Part shown: positions 1-8,251 of the stretch, piece after piece
Layout of the letters: each line of letters starts with the position of its first letter
Position numbering within the stretch: position 1 is the stretch's first letter
Source of the DNA: Hyphomicrobiales bacterium
Lineage (GTDB): Bacteria > Pseudomonadota > Alphaproteobacteria > Rhizobiales > Beijerinckiaceae
Reading direction: 5' to 3'
Length of the DNA: 45,834 nt
Assembly: GCA_028290125.1 (NCBI GenBank)
Contig: JAQGKM010000185.1
Location: forward strand, 1-45,834
Translations under genes and position numbers: made by a program
Notes under the pieces: model-generated
Told to the model about the DNA's origin: nothing
The model's input: only the letters and a program-made list of their open reading frames with translations
Database searches by the model: none

Positions 1-249
1 GCGCGGGGCTTCACGCTGCTGGGGAGCCTCGCGCTGCTGGGGGGCCTCGCGCTGGGGCGGAGCCTCGCGCTGCTGCGGCGCTTCGCGACGCTGCGGAGGG
101 CCACCGCGGCGGTCGCCGCCTTCAGGCTCAGCCTGCGCGAAACGAATGGCGGGACCCACGTCGGCGCGCGCGGCGGCGAGCGGAAGGGCGAGTGAAAGCA
201 GGGGGCCGGCCATGATGGTGCCGGCGAGAAGGAGATTTCGGGTCGTCAT
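1..249 (-). CDS. Secreted repeat protein, N-terminal part (runs off the left edge)
   Basis: Reading the minus strand from the ATG at 249 gives 83 codons open to the window edge. It begins with a typical signal peptide: a short basic start, a hydrophobic stretch rich in Leu and Ala, then an Ala-rich cleavage region near residues 25-30. After about residue 45 come imperfect copies of a six-residue unit, Q-R-E-A-P-Q, coded by repeated DNA at about 1-100. An AAGGA Shine-Dalgarno lies just upstream of the ATG, and an EcfG-type promoter ends 50 bases upstream. Low-complexity Pro/Gln/Arg regions of this kind occur in alphaproteobacterial envelope proteins, some of them OmpA-family, but no functional domain is visible in this fragment, so function is unassigned. 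Confidence 0.7.
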   Translation of the reverse strand, partial: MTTRNLLLAGTIMAGPLLSLALPLAAARADVGPAIRFAQAEPEGGDRRGGPPQRREAPQQREAPPQREAPQQREAPQQREAPR

Positions 250-299
250 GTGCGTCCTTATCTGCAAGCCACGATGTCTTCAGACAGCTTGGCTCGGCC

Positions 300-325
300 A
301 ACGAAGGCCCGGGCGACAAGGTTCC
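300..325 (-). promoter_or_regulatory. EcfG-type promoter of the repeat protein
   Basis: On the minus strand GGAAC (321-325) is followed by a 17-base spacer and CGTT (300-303). This is the consensus of the alphaproteobacterial general stress sigma factor EcfG. It points at the ATG at 249. Confidence 0.75.
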
Positions 326-339
326 GCGAAACGAACCGA

Positions 340-633
340 TCAGGCGGCGATCGTCACCGTCTCGGAGTCGTAAACGAGGCGCAGCACGCCCGACCGGCCG
401 CAATCGCGCACCGGAACGCCACGATATTTCGAGCCAAAGGCTGGAAAGCGGCCAAGCGGTAGCGAAATTTCGACGAGACGAGCGCCCTTCAGGGCAGCCA
501 TGTCCACCGCCTTCGCGAGCAGGTCGCGAACGCCGGATTCATGCGTCGGGAGATCCGTCACAGTCACTGAGAGGCGGCCTCCCTGACCCGGGAGGGTCGC
601 GCGCAGCAAGCGATCTAGGTCCGACAACGTCAT
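340..633 (-). CDS. Small orphan protein, probably stress induced (97 aa)
   Basis: A 97-residue cytoplasmic-looking protein without signal peptide, membrane segment or Cys-rich motif. I do not recognise the family. The frame is supported by a GAGAG-type ribosome site upstream of the ATG and by a well-formed EcfG-type promoter whose -10 element ends 38 bases before the start. It lies upstream of the secreted repeat protein, which has its own EcfG-type promoter. The sequence alternates charged and hydrophobic residues, suggesting a small alpha/beta fold. No function is proposed. Confidence 0.6.
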   Translation of the reverse strand: MTLSDLDRLLRATLPGQGGRLSVTVTDLPTHESGVRDLLAKAVDMAALKGARLVEISLPLGRFPAFGSKYRGVPVRDCGRSGVLRLVYDSETVTIAA

Positions 634-671
634 GGCTGAGCTCTCCTTGCCCCAAGGGTTAACAAAGCATC

Positions 672-697
672 AACGTAGGCTTGCCGCAATCGGTTCC
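672..697 (-). promoter_or_regulatory. EcfG-type promoter of the 97-aa gene
   Basis: Minus strand GGAAC (693-697), 17-base spacer, CGTT (672-675). The start codon at 633 is 38 bases downstream. The gap up to 875 is otherwise AT-rich and presumably also holds the promoter of the response regulator on the plus strand. Confidence 0.8.
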
Positions 698-875
698 GCT
701 CAGGAAGGTAAACACAGTTAGATAAGTGGAAACAGATCGATGCGATTTATGAAGCATACATTTGCGCGATTCTGAACATACGCATTTGATTAAGACAATT
801 GCGGGATGATGAGACGTTCGCGAGAGACCGCCTGGCTCGCGAAAGTGTATTTCTCAGCGTTCCGGACTGCGTAAA

Positions 876-3023
876 ATGTCCCTCATAGTGATTGTCGACG
901 ACCGGGTCACCAACCGGAACATCTTCGCGAAGCTAGCGGCTTCGATCGAGGAAGATGTGACCGTGCAGACCTTCGGCGATCCCGATGAGGCGCTCGTCTG
1001 GCTGGAGGCGCAGTCTCCCGATCTCGTCATCACCGACTACAAGATGCCGCAGATGGACGGTGCGGAATTCATCCGCCGCTTCCGCGAGCTGCCGTCGTCG
1101 GTCGACGTGCCGGTCGTGGTCATTACCGTCTATGAGGAACGCAGCTTCCGTCTTCGCGCGCTGGAGGCCGGCGCGACCGACTTCCTGCACAGCCCCGTCG
1201 ACCACCATGAATTCATCACGCGCGCCCGCAATCTCCTGAAGCTGCACAAGCAGCAGGTGCTTCTCGCCAGCCGCGCATCGACGCTCGAACGCGAGCTCGA
1301 AAACTCCGAACGTTCCCGCGAACGCGCGCTGCGCGACAGCCGCGAGCGCCTGGCGCAGGTCATCGACACCCTGCCGGTCATGATCAGCGCCGCCGGCTAT
1401 GACGGGCGTCTGCTGTTCGTGAACGCCTACCAGATCGCCTTCGCGGGCGTCGATCCCTCGAACGTCATCGGCGAAAACGTCGCCGGGATTTTCGGCGACG
1501 ACCATGGCGCCCGCAGCCATTCGCTCGACCGCATGGTGTTCGAAACCGGCAAGCCGCTGCCGAGCTATGAAGAAGAAATCGTCGACCGCCATGGCGAGGC
1601 GCATGTCTTCGTGACGACGAAATCGCCGCTCAAGGACGCCAGCGAGGTTGTCGCCGGCGTGCTGACCTCGTCGCTCGACATCACGGCCCGCAAGCGCACT
1701 GAAGGTCACCTGCGCCATCTCGCGCACCACGATCCGCTCACCGATCTGCCGAACCGCACGCTGCTGCGCGAGCGCATGCGCCGCCTGATCGCGCGGGCGC
1801 GTCGCGGCGACCAGCCGTTCGCGCTGCATCTTCTCGATCTCGATGGCTTCAAGGCGGTCAACGATCTGCTCGGCCATTCCACGGGCGACCGCTTCATCAA
1901 GACGGTGGGCGAGCGGCTGCGCAACGCGATCCGTCCCGACGACACGCTGGCCCGTCTCGGCGGCGACGAATTCGCGATCCTGCAGTCGCAGGTCAACTCC
2001 ACCGAAGACATCGAGGAATTCGCGCGCCGTATCCTCGAGACGGTTTCCGAAACCTCGGACTTCGAGGATTCCGGCCTTCGCACCACGGCGAGCATCGGCA
2101 TCGCGATCCATCCCGACGATGGCCTCGACGGCGAGGATCTGCTGAAGAACGCCGACTTGGCCATGTATCGCGCGAAAGCCGAGCAGGGGAACCACTTCTG
2201 CTTCTACGCCGCGGACATGCAGGCCCGCGCGCGCAACGAGGCGCTGCTCGATGGCGAACTGCGCCGCGCGTCCGAGAACAACGAATTCGTGCTCTACTAC
2301 CAGCCGCAGGTCGACCTCGCGAGCGGCGAGATCGTCGGCGCCGAGGCGTTGCTGCGCTGGAATCGCCCGGGCGTCGGCATTGTCGGTCCCGGCGTCTTCC
2401 TGCCGCGCGCGGAAGAGAACGGCCTCATCGTTCCGATCAACGAATGGGTGCTGCGCGAGGCCTGCCGCGAGGCGAAGAGCTGGCAGCGCATGGGGCTCCG
2501 GCCAGTGCGCGTCGGCGTCAACCTGTCGCCGGTCCAGTTCCGCAAGCGCCGCATGCCTCTGCTGATCGCGCAGATCCTCGGCGAGACGGGGCTCGACCCC
2601 AACCGGCTCGATCTCGAACTGACGGAGAGCATCGTCGTCGGCGATTTCGACGCTGTCGCGCAGGATCTTCAGCAATTGCTCGATCTCGGCGTGCACATCT
2701 CGATCGACGATTTCGGCACCGGCTATTCGTCGCTCAGCTACGTCAAGAAATTCCCGGTCGATCGCCTCAAGATCGACCAGAGCTTCGTGCGCAATCTCAC
2801 CACCGACGGCAACGACGCCGCGATCATTCGCGCCATCGTGACGCTCGGTCACAGCCTCAACCTCAGCGTCGTGGCCGAGGGTGTAGAGACCGCCGAACAG
2901 CTCGCGCGTCTTCGCGCCGAAGGCTGCGACGAAGTGCAGGGCTATTATTTCGGACGCCCGATGCCGGCTGCGGATTTCATCGCGATGCTGCGGCAGGATC
3001 CGCCGCTCGCCGCCACGGCCTGA
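876..3023 (+). CDS. RpfG-like response regulator with PAS-GGDEF-EAL output
   Basis: A 715-residue cytoplasmic regulator of c-di-GMP. Order: receiver (1-125, phosphoacceptor D54 in the DYKMP motif), short coiled coil (about 127-150), PAS (about 155-275), GGDEF (about 285-440), EAL (about 455-705). The cyclase signature GGDEF is at 362-366, with an inhibitory RxxD site at 353-356. The EAL start is at 490-492, and the DDFGTGYSS loop of active phosphodiesterases is present, so both activities look possible. The receiver resembles that of Xanthomonas RpfG (ending ...FRLRALEAGATDF then SPVDH), but RpfG carries HD-GYP output. The usual receiver Lys before Pro is Ser here. The hybrid kinase starts three bases after the stop, so the two form one operon. 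Confidence 0.88.
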   Translation: MSLIVIVDDRVTNRNIFAKLAASIEEDVTVQTFGDPDEALVWLEAQSPDLVITDYKMPQMDGAEFIRRFRELPSSVDVPVVVITVYEERSFRLRALEAGATDFLHSPVDHHEFITRARNLLKLHKQQVLLASRASTLERELENSERSRERALRDSRERLAQVIDTLPVMISAAGYDGRLLFVNAYQIAFAGVDPSNVIGENVAGIFGDDHGARSHSLDRMVFETGKPLPSYEEEIVDRHGEAHVFVTTKSPLKDASEVVAGVLTSSLDITARKRTEGHLRHLAHHDPLTDLPNRTLLRERMRRLIARARRGDQPFALHLLDLDGFKAVNDLLGHSTGDRFIKTVGERLRNAIRPDDTLARLGGDEFAILQSQVNSTEDIEEFARRILETVSETSDFEDSGLRTTASIGIAIHPDDGLDGEDLLKNADLAMYRAKAEQGNHFCFYAADMQARARNEALLDGELRRASENNEFVLYYQPQVDLASGEIVGAEALLRWNRPGVGIVGPGVFLPRAEENGLIVPINEWVLREACREAKSWQRMGLRPVRVGVNLSPVQFRKRRMPLLIAQILGETGLDPNRLDLELTESIVVGDFDAVAQDLQQLLDLGVHISIDDFGTGYSSLSYVKKFPVDRLKIDQSFVRNLTTDGNDAAIIRAIVTLGHSLNLSVVAEGVETAEQLARLRAEGCDEVQGYYFGRPMPAADFIAMLRQDPPLAATA

Positions 3024-3026
3024 GCC

Positions 3027-5546
3027 ATGTCAGGCACGTCCCGTCACGGCAAGCGCTCTCGCCTGTCGCGCCTCATCGCCATGCTTGAAGCACGGCCCGA
3101 CTCCGAACACGAGCTGACGCTGAGCCGGCTCGCGCTCAGCCTCATCGCATTCTTGTGCCTGTTTGCCGGATATCTGCGCGGCGGCGCCGGACAGCAGTCG
3201 CTGCTGGAAGAGATCGGTCTCTACTTCCTGCTGTTCACCGGCGTCACCATCGCGCTGTTTGCGCATCTGTGCTGGAGGCCCGGCGTTTCTGTGATGCGGC
3301 GCCTGATCGGCATTCCGCTCGACATCGGCGGCGTCGCCTATCTCATGCACCGCGGTGACGAACTCACCGCCTTCACCTATCCGATCTTTCTCTGGGCCAT
3401 CTTCGGCAACGGCTTCCGGTTTGGCGTCAACTACCTGTTCGTCGCCGCGGGCGTCGGCTTCGCGTGTTTTCTTGCCGTCATCACGACGACGCCGTTCTGG
3501 AGCGAAAACCGCGAATTGAGCGGCGGCCTGCTCGCCGGCATCGTCATCCTGCCGATCTATGTCTCGATCCTGATCCGCCGTCTGTCGGAAGCCAAGCGCC
3601 AGGCCGAGGCGGCGAGCCGCGCCAAGAGCCTCTTCCTCGCCTCGATCAGCCACGAATTGCGGACGCCGCTCAACGCGGTCATCGGCCTCAGCGACATGCT
3701 CGTCGGCGGCGGGCTCGACCGCAAGCAGTCGGACATGGCGCGCACGATTGGCCGCTCGGGCCGCTCGCTCCTGTCGCTGATCAACTCGCTGCTCGACGTG
3801 TCGCGCATGGAGCTCGGCAAGAAGCCGCAGATGGGCGCCTTCGACCTGCATGCGCTGCTGCGCGACATTCGCAGCATGTTGTCCGTTCAGGCGACCGGGA
3901 AGGGCATCCGGCTCGCCCTGCACATCGATCCCGCTTTGCCGCGCCAGATCGTCGGCAGCACGCGGCACTTCGAAGAAGTGCTCATCAACCTCGCCGGCAA
4001 CGCCGTCAAATTCACCTCGCATGGCTACGTGCTGATCGAGGCGAAACTCGTCGGCTCCGAATTGCAGGGCGCGCATCGCATGCGCTTCGAGGTCACCGAC
4101 ACCGGCATCGGCATCGCGCCCGAGGCGCAGGCGGTCATTTTCGAGAGCTTCACGCAGGCCGACGAAACCATCATCGACCGCTTCGGCGGCACCGGCCTTG
4201 GCCTGTCGATCGCGCGCCAGCTCGTCGAGGCGCACGGCGGCGAGATCGGCGTCATCAGCGAAGTCGGCAAGGGCTCGACTTTCTGGTTCGAGATGGAGGC
4301 CGGCATCGGCGAGGTTCGCGCCGACCAGGACGCGTCGGATTACGACGCGCAGATCTTCACGCTCGATCCCGCGATGGTCGCCAAGGTGCAGGCGTCAGGC
4401 TGTGCGACGCAGGGCGTCCACACACTTGAAGCGCTCTTCGACATGTTGCGGCAGGAGCCGACCACGCCGCAAATCGTGTTGATCGACGAGCGCATGATCG
4501 AAGCCGATCGCCGCAACGTTCTTTCGGCGCTCGATCATGCAGAGGCTTCGCCGGCGCGCACGTGCCTGCTGGTCAGCGCCGATCCTGGCCGGGTCGAGCG
4601 CGACGTGCGCCGCCGCTTCCACAGCATCCTGCCGGCGCAGCTCGACGCAGCGGCGCTGCGGCACATGTTGCATCTCGCGGCTGCGGGCGAGTGCGAGCCC
4701 GATGCACCTCTCGTGATCGCGCCGGTGTCGCGTCCACTCGATATTCTCGTCGCCGAGGACAATCGCACGAACCAGATGGTCATCGCCCAGATCCTGGCGC
4801 GGGGCGGCCATCGCACCACCATGGTGGACAATGGCGACAAGGCGGTCGACGCCTTGCTGCAGGACACGTTCGACCTCGTGCTGATGGACATCAACATGCC
4901 CGTGATGAACGGGCTCGACGCCTCGAAATTCTATCAGTTCGCCATGCTCGGCCAGAAGGCGACGCCGATCATCGCGCTGACCGCCGATGCGACGCCCGAA
5001 ACCGCCGCAAAATGCCGTGAAGCCGGGATGGCCGATTGCCTGAACAAGCCGATCGAGGCGAATGCGCTGCTGTCTGTCGTGGCGAAATACGCCGCCATGT
5101 CGGAGCCGCGCGACGTTCCTGCGCCCGCGCAAGAAGCGCCGCCGACTGCGCCCGCCGCGCTGGCGGCGATGCCGGCGGCTGCCTCGATCGTGGAAGATCC
5201 GGTCGAGACCGGTCCGCTCGATCCCCGCGCGCTGCGTGATCTTGAAACGCTGGGCGGCGCGGATTTCGTCACCGAGATCGTCACCCAATTCGTCGCCGAT
5301 GCTGCGGGCGTGCTGCAGCGGCTGGCCGAGTCCGTCGCCGAGCAGGATGTCGACGGCTTCCGCGATCATGCGCATGCCCTGCGCTCCTGCGCCGCCAATG
5401 TCGGCGCGCAGGCGGTCTACAAGATGTGCCTCGACCTGCGCGCCATCGAGGCGCACGAGCTGGCCGCCGATGGCGAGCGGCACGTGCGCGAACTCGAGAC
5501 ACGCTTCGAGCAGGCGCGCGCGGCTCTCGCCGACCACGTCGCCTGA
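3027..5546 (+). CDS. rpfC: RpfC-type hybrid sensor histidine kinase
   Basis: An 839-residue membrane kinase. The N-terminal 190 residues hold a D-S-E-H-E motif just before about five membrane segments, as in the DSF sensor RpfC. HisKA follows with phospho-His H209 (SHELRTPLN), then HATPase with the N box near 320 and GGTGLGLSI. A degenerate receiver-like stretch (about 440-555) precedes a full receiver with D621 (LMDINMP) and a C-terminal Hpt domain with H783. RpfC has membrane sensor, kinase, receiver and Hpt in that order; the extra degenerate receiver makes this one longer. The expected phosphate route is H209 to D621 to H783 to D54 of the regulator encoded upstream. The RpfC assignment rests on architecture, the N-terminal motif and the rpfF gene next door. 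Confidence 0.8.
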   Translation: MSGTSRHGKRSRLSRLIAMLEARPDSEHELTLSRLALSLIAFLCLFAGYLRGGAGQQSLLEEIGLYFLLFTGVTIALFAHLCWRPGVSVMRRLIGIPLDIGGVAYLMHRGDELTAFTYPIFLWAIFGNGFRFGVNYLFVAAGVGFACFLAVITTTPFWSENRELSGGLLAGIVILPIYVSILIRRLSEAKRQAEAASRAKSLFLASISHELRTPLNAVIGLSDMLVGGGLDRKQSDMARTIGRSGRSLLSLINSLLDVSRMELGKKPQMGAFDLHALLRDIRSMLSVQATGKGIRLALHIDPALPRQIVGSTRHFEEVLINLAGNAVKFTSHGYVLIEAKLVGSELQGAHRMRFEVTDTGIGIAPEAQAVIFESFTQADETIIDRFGGTGLGLSIARQLVEAHGGEIGVISEVGKGSTFWFEMEAGIGEVRADQDASDYDAQIFTLDPAMVAKVQASGCATQGVHTLEALFDMLRQEPTTPQIVLIDERMIEADRRNVLSALDHAEASPARTCLLVSADPGRVERDVRRRFHSILPAQLDAAALRHMLHLAAAGECEPDAPLVIAPVSRPLDILVAEDNRTNQMVIAQILARGGHRTTMVDNGDKAVDALLQDTFDLVLMDINMPVMNGLDASKFYQFAMLGQKATPIIALTADATPETAAKCREAGMADCLNKPIEANALLSVVAKYAAMSEPRDVPAPAQEAPPTAPAALAAMPAAASIVEDPVETGPLDPRALRDLETLGGADFVTEIVTQFVADAAGVLQRLAESVAEQDVDGFRDHAHALRSCAANVGAQAVYKMCLDLRAIEAHELAADGERHVRELETRFEQARAALADHVA

Positions 5547-5547
5547 A

Positions 5548-6531
5548 TCAGCTCTTTTCGAGCCGGCGGCGCTGCGCGATGGCGAGCCGCTCCATCTTGC
5601 GCAGGTCGCCGTCCTCCAGCTGCATGGCGGTGTCGACCCAGATCTCGGTGATCTTCTGCAACTCCGCAAAGGTCACCGGGGCGACGCAGCGCTTGGCGCG
5701 GCTGAGCGCATGATGCAGGCGGTACTTCGCCGCGCCGCCGCCCATCAGCTTGCGCACCTCCGCCTCGCCCTGTCCGTCCTCGGCCAGCACGTCGACGACG
5801 CCCATTTCGTAGAGCTCGGTCGCGGTGTAGATCTTGCCGCTCAGGATCATGCGCTCGGCCTTCGCCATGCCGATCTTGCGGGCGAGCAGGCTGAAGGCGC
5901 CCATGCCCGGGAACAGGTTGAACAGAACCTCGGGCAGGCCCATGCGGGCCTTTTTCTCCGCCACCACGATCTGGAACGACAGCGCGCCTTCGAACCCACC
6001 GCCGAGCGCATCGCCCTGCACGAGACCGATGGTGACGACCGGGGTCTCGAAGCCGACCGCCATGTTGAACGACACGTCGCAACAATCGATGGCGTAGGCC
6101 ATCAGCCGGTCGCGATTTTTCGTGCGGATCGAGTCGACGAAATAGCCGAGGTCGCCGCCCAGATTGTAGATGCCGCGCAGGCGCGAGGCGCCGACGAAAT
6201 AGCGCAGGCCGCCGCCGGGCGGCTGGCCGCCCATGTGGTTGGCGATCGCCCGCCGCAGCGAGATCAGCTCACCCAGCATGGAGGGCGTAAAGCTCGGTGG
6301 CCCGTTCGGCCGCATGAAGCACCACAGCGCAGCCGTTGACCCGTCGAGCTCGATGTCGAGCTCGCGGTATCCGCCCGGTGGGAAGTGCAACCCGCAAACG
6401 TCCTGCGTCTCCGGCGCAACTGGCCGATAGACGCGATCCCGTGAAATTGCTGGATTGAATAAAGAGACAGAACTGCCAACGACCGGGGCAGGCCCAGGTC
6501 CAGCCCCGAGGGGCAAATCGAAATACGCCAT
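5548..6531 (-). CDS. rpfF: RpfF-type DSF synthase (crotonase family)
   Basis: A crotonase-fold protein of 327 residues matching RpfF, the enzyme making cis-2-unsaturated fatty acid signals (DSF family) from acyl-ACP. The motifs YNLGGDL (122-128), VQGDALGGGFE (171-181) and GLPEVLFNLFPGMG (198-211) are those of RpfF rather than of general enoyl-CoA hydratases. The two catalytic Glu are present as E181 and E201, spaced 20 apart as in Xanthomonas. The first 45 or so residues are a Pro/Gly-rich extension. The ATG at 6531 is preferred over the in-frame GTG at 6537 because GGGAG lies at proper distance. It is convergent with the RpfC-like gene, with one base between the stops. Confidence 0.85.
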   Translation of the reverse strand: MAYFDLPLGAGPGPAPVVGSSVSLFNPAISRDRVYRPVAPETQDVCGLHFPPGGYRELDIELDGSTAALWCFMRPNGPPSFTPSMLGELISLRRAIANHMGGQPPGGGLRYFVGASRLRGIYNLGGDLGYFVDSIRTKNRDRLMAYAIDCCDVSFNMAVGFETPVVTIGLVQGDALGGGFEGALSFQIVVAEKKARMGLPEVLFNLFPGMGAFSLLARKIGMAKAERMILSGKIYTATELYEMGVVDVLAEDGQGEAEVRKLMGGGAAKYRLHHALSRAKRCVAPVTFAELQKITEIWVDTAMQLEDGDLRKMERLAIAQRRRLEKS

Positions 6532-6751
6532 TCCCACTCTCCCGCCGCCGCGAGTTGCGCATCTGCGCAGGAGTTAAGGTAAATGGATTTTAATGATTGT
6601 GTACCATTAAGTTACAAAAGGTTACGTAATGGTTAATTCGACTGTACCTGCCGCTGCGTCAGATTTCGAATAGCCTCGGAGTTGAAGAAGCACACCAAAG
6701 ACTTGGCTCCGATCTATCGCCCATTATAGGCAACTAGACCCGAATCAGGCG

Positions 6752-8218
6752 TCACGGATCCTCGTGGGTTTCCCGCAGTGGCTTTTCTTCCATGCGCGCC
6801 AGGAAGACCAGCGACAGGGCGAGCGACCCTCCTGCAATAAGGAACAGCAGGTCGAACCCGCGCGACAGGCCGGCGACATTCTGGTTGGCGGCCCGCAGCA
6901 GCAGATCATGCGCGGCGCCGCGCGGCGCGCCCGACAGGCCGATCAGGATGGTGCCGAATGCCGCCACCGCGAAGGCGCTGCCGAGCTGCCGGAGGAAGTT
7001 GAGCAGGGCCATCGTGGTGCCCATCTCATGGCGCGGGACGGCGTTCTGCAGGGCCGTGGTGGTCACCGGCAGCATGGTGCCCAGACCCATCGAAAGCGCC
7101 GCGAGCAGCGCTTCCACGACCAGGAAGGGCAGGCTGCGGGCGAACAGCCACAGCAGCAGGGTCGCGGCGATGGCGATCGCCAGACCGATCATCGGCGGGC
7201 GCTTGTAGCTGCCGGCCCGCGCCATCAGCCGACCGGTGATCATGGCGCCGAGCGTCGTTCCGACCACCAGCGGCACCAGCGCGAGGCCGGCATGGTCGGC
7301 GCTGAAGCCGAGCACCACCTCGAAATAGATCGGCAGGTAGACGATCAGCCCGATCAGCACGCTCATGGCGAAACAGACAGAAATCACGCCGTTGAAGACG
7401 ATGCCGTTCGACAGCACCGAGATCGGGATCAGCGGCTCGCGCGCAGTCCGCAGGCGCACGACGAGCCCCGCCACCAGCACGACAGACAGGACGCCGAGCG
7501 CGAGGATGATGGGCGAGGTCCAGTCGTAACGCACGCCGCCCCAGTTGAGCGCCAGCATGGTGGTGACCGACATGCCGACCAGCAGCGCCGCGCCGATCAG
7601 GTCGAGCTCGTGCGGGCGCTCGTGCCGCGGCAGCCGCTTCAGCTTCGAGTTCGTCATAAAGTACGCGAGAGCGCCGAGCGGCAGGTTGATCCAGAAGATC
7701 ATCGACCAATGCGTATATTCAGCGAAGAAGCCGCCGATGATCGGTCCGCCGAGGCCTGCCGCCAGCCAGGTTGTCTGGATGTAGGCCTGGTATTTCGGGC
7801 GCTGCTTGGGCGGGATGATGTCGCCCACAATGGTCTGCGTCAGCGCGATCAATCCGCCGCCGCCCAGTCCCTGGAAGCCGCGCGCCAGCGCGAGCGCGAG
7901 CATGGTCGGCGCCAGCGCGCAGGCGACCGAGCCGAGAATGAACAGACCAATCGACAGGAGAAGCATGGGCCGGCGGCCGTGAATGTCGGCGAGCTTGCCG
8001 TAGAGCGGCGTCACCGCGGTCGAAACCAGCAGATAGGCGGTGACGACCCAGGGCAGCGTCTCGACGTCGCCGAGCGTCCGGCCGAGCGTCGGCATGGCAG
8101 GCGCCACGATGGTCTGGTCGAGCGCACCCATGAACTGGGCGACCATCAGTCCGCTCATGATGGAAATGATTTCGCGGCGGCTCAGCGTGTCTGAGCTCGC
8201 CGTTTCGGAAACGGACAT
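6752..8218 (-). CDS. MFS multidrug exporter, DHA2 family
   Basis: A 488-residue inner-membrane protein with about 14 hydrophobic segments, the size and layout of the DHA2 (14-TMS) drug:proton antiporters such as EmrB. The first helix carries the D-Q-T-I-V-x-P-A-x-P motif, and the loop between helices 2 and 3 has GKLADIHGRRP, the MFS motif A. RGFQGLGGGGL is also typical of the family. No membrane-fusion partner (EmrA-like) or regulator is adjacent. It lies 33 bases after the glycosyltransferase gene on the same strand, so the two are probably cotranscribed. Substrate cannot be told from sequence. Confidence 0.9.
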   Translation of the reverse strand: MSVSETASSDTLSRREIISIMSGLMVAQFMGALDQTIVAPAMPTLGRTLGDVETLPWVVTAYLLVSTAVTPLYGKLADIHGRRPMLLLSIGLFILGSVACALAPTMLALALARGFQGLGGGGLIALTQTIVGDIIPPKQRPKYQAYIQTTWLAAGLGGPIIGGFFAEYTHWSMIFWINLPLGALAYFMTNSKLKRLPRHERPHELDLIGAALLVGMSVTTMLALNWGGVRYDWTSPIILALGVLSVVLVAGLVVRLRTAREPLIPISVLSNGIVFNGVISVCFAMSVLIGLIVYLPIYFEVVLGFSADHAGLALVPLVVGTTLGAMITGRLMARAGSYKRPPMIGLAIAIAATLLLWLFARSLPFLVVEALLAALSMGLGTMLPVTTTALQNAVPRHEMGTTMALLNFLRQLGSAFAVAAFGTILIGLSGAPRGAAHDLLLRAANQNVAGLSRGFDLLFLIAGGSLALSLVFLARMEEKPLRETHEDP

Positions 8219-8251
8219 GGCGTTCCTGACGCGGGGGGAATGTCCCTGTTT

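Noticed and set aside
10..130. CRISPR-like repetition at the left edge
   Set aside because: Tandem repeats without spacers, in frame with a coding sequence for a hexapeptide repeat.
933..2852. Long minus-strand frame opposite the GGDEF-EAL regulator (639 codons)
   Set aside because: Typical high-GC antisense shadow; the plus-strand protein has all domain motifs.
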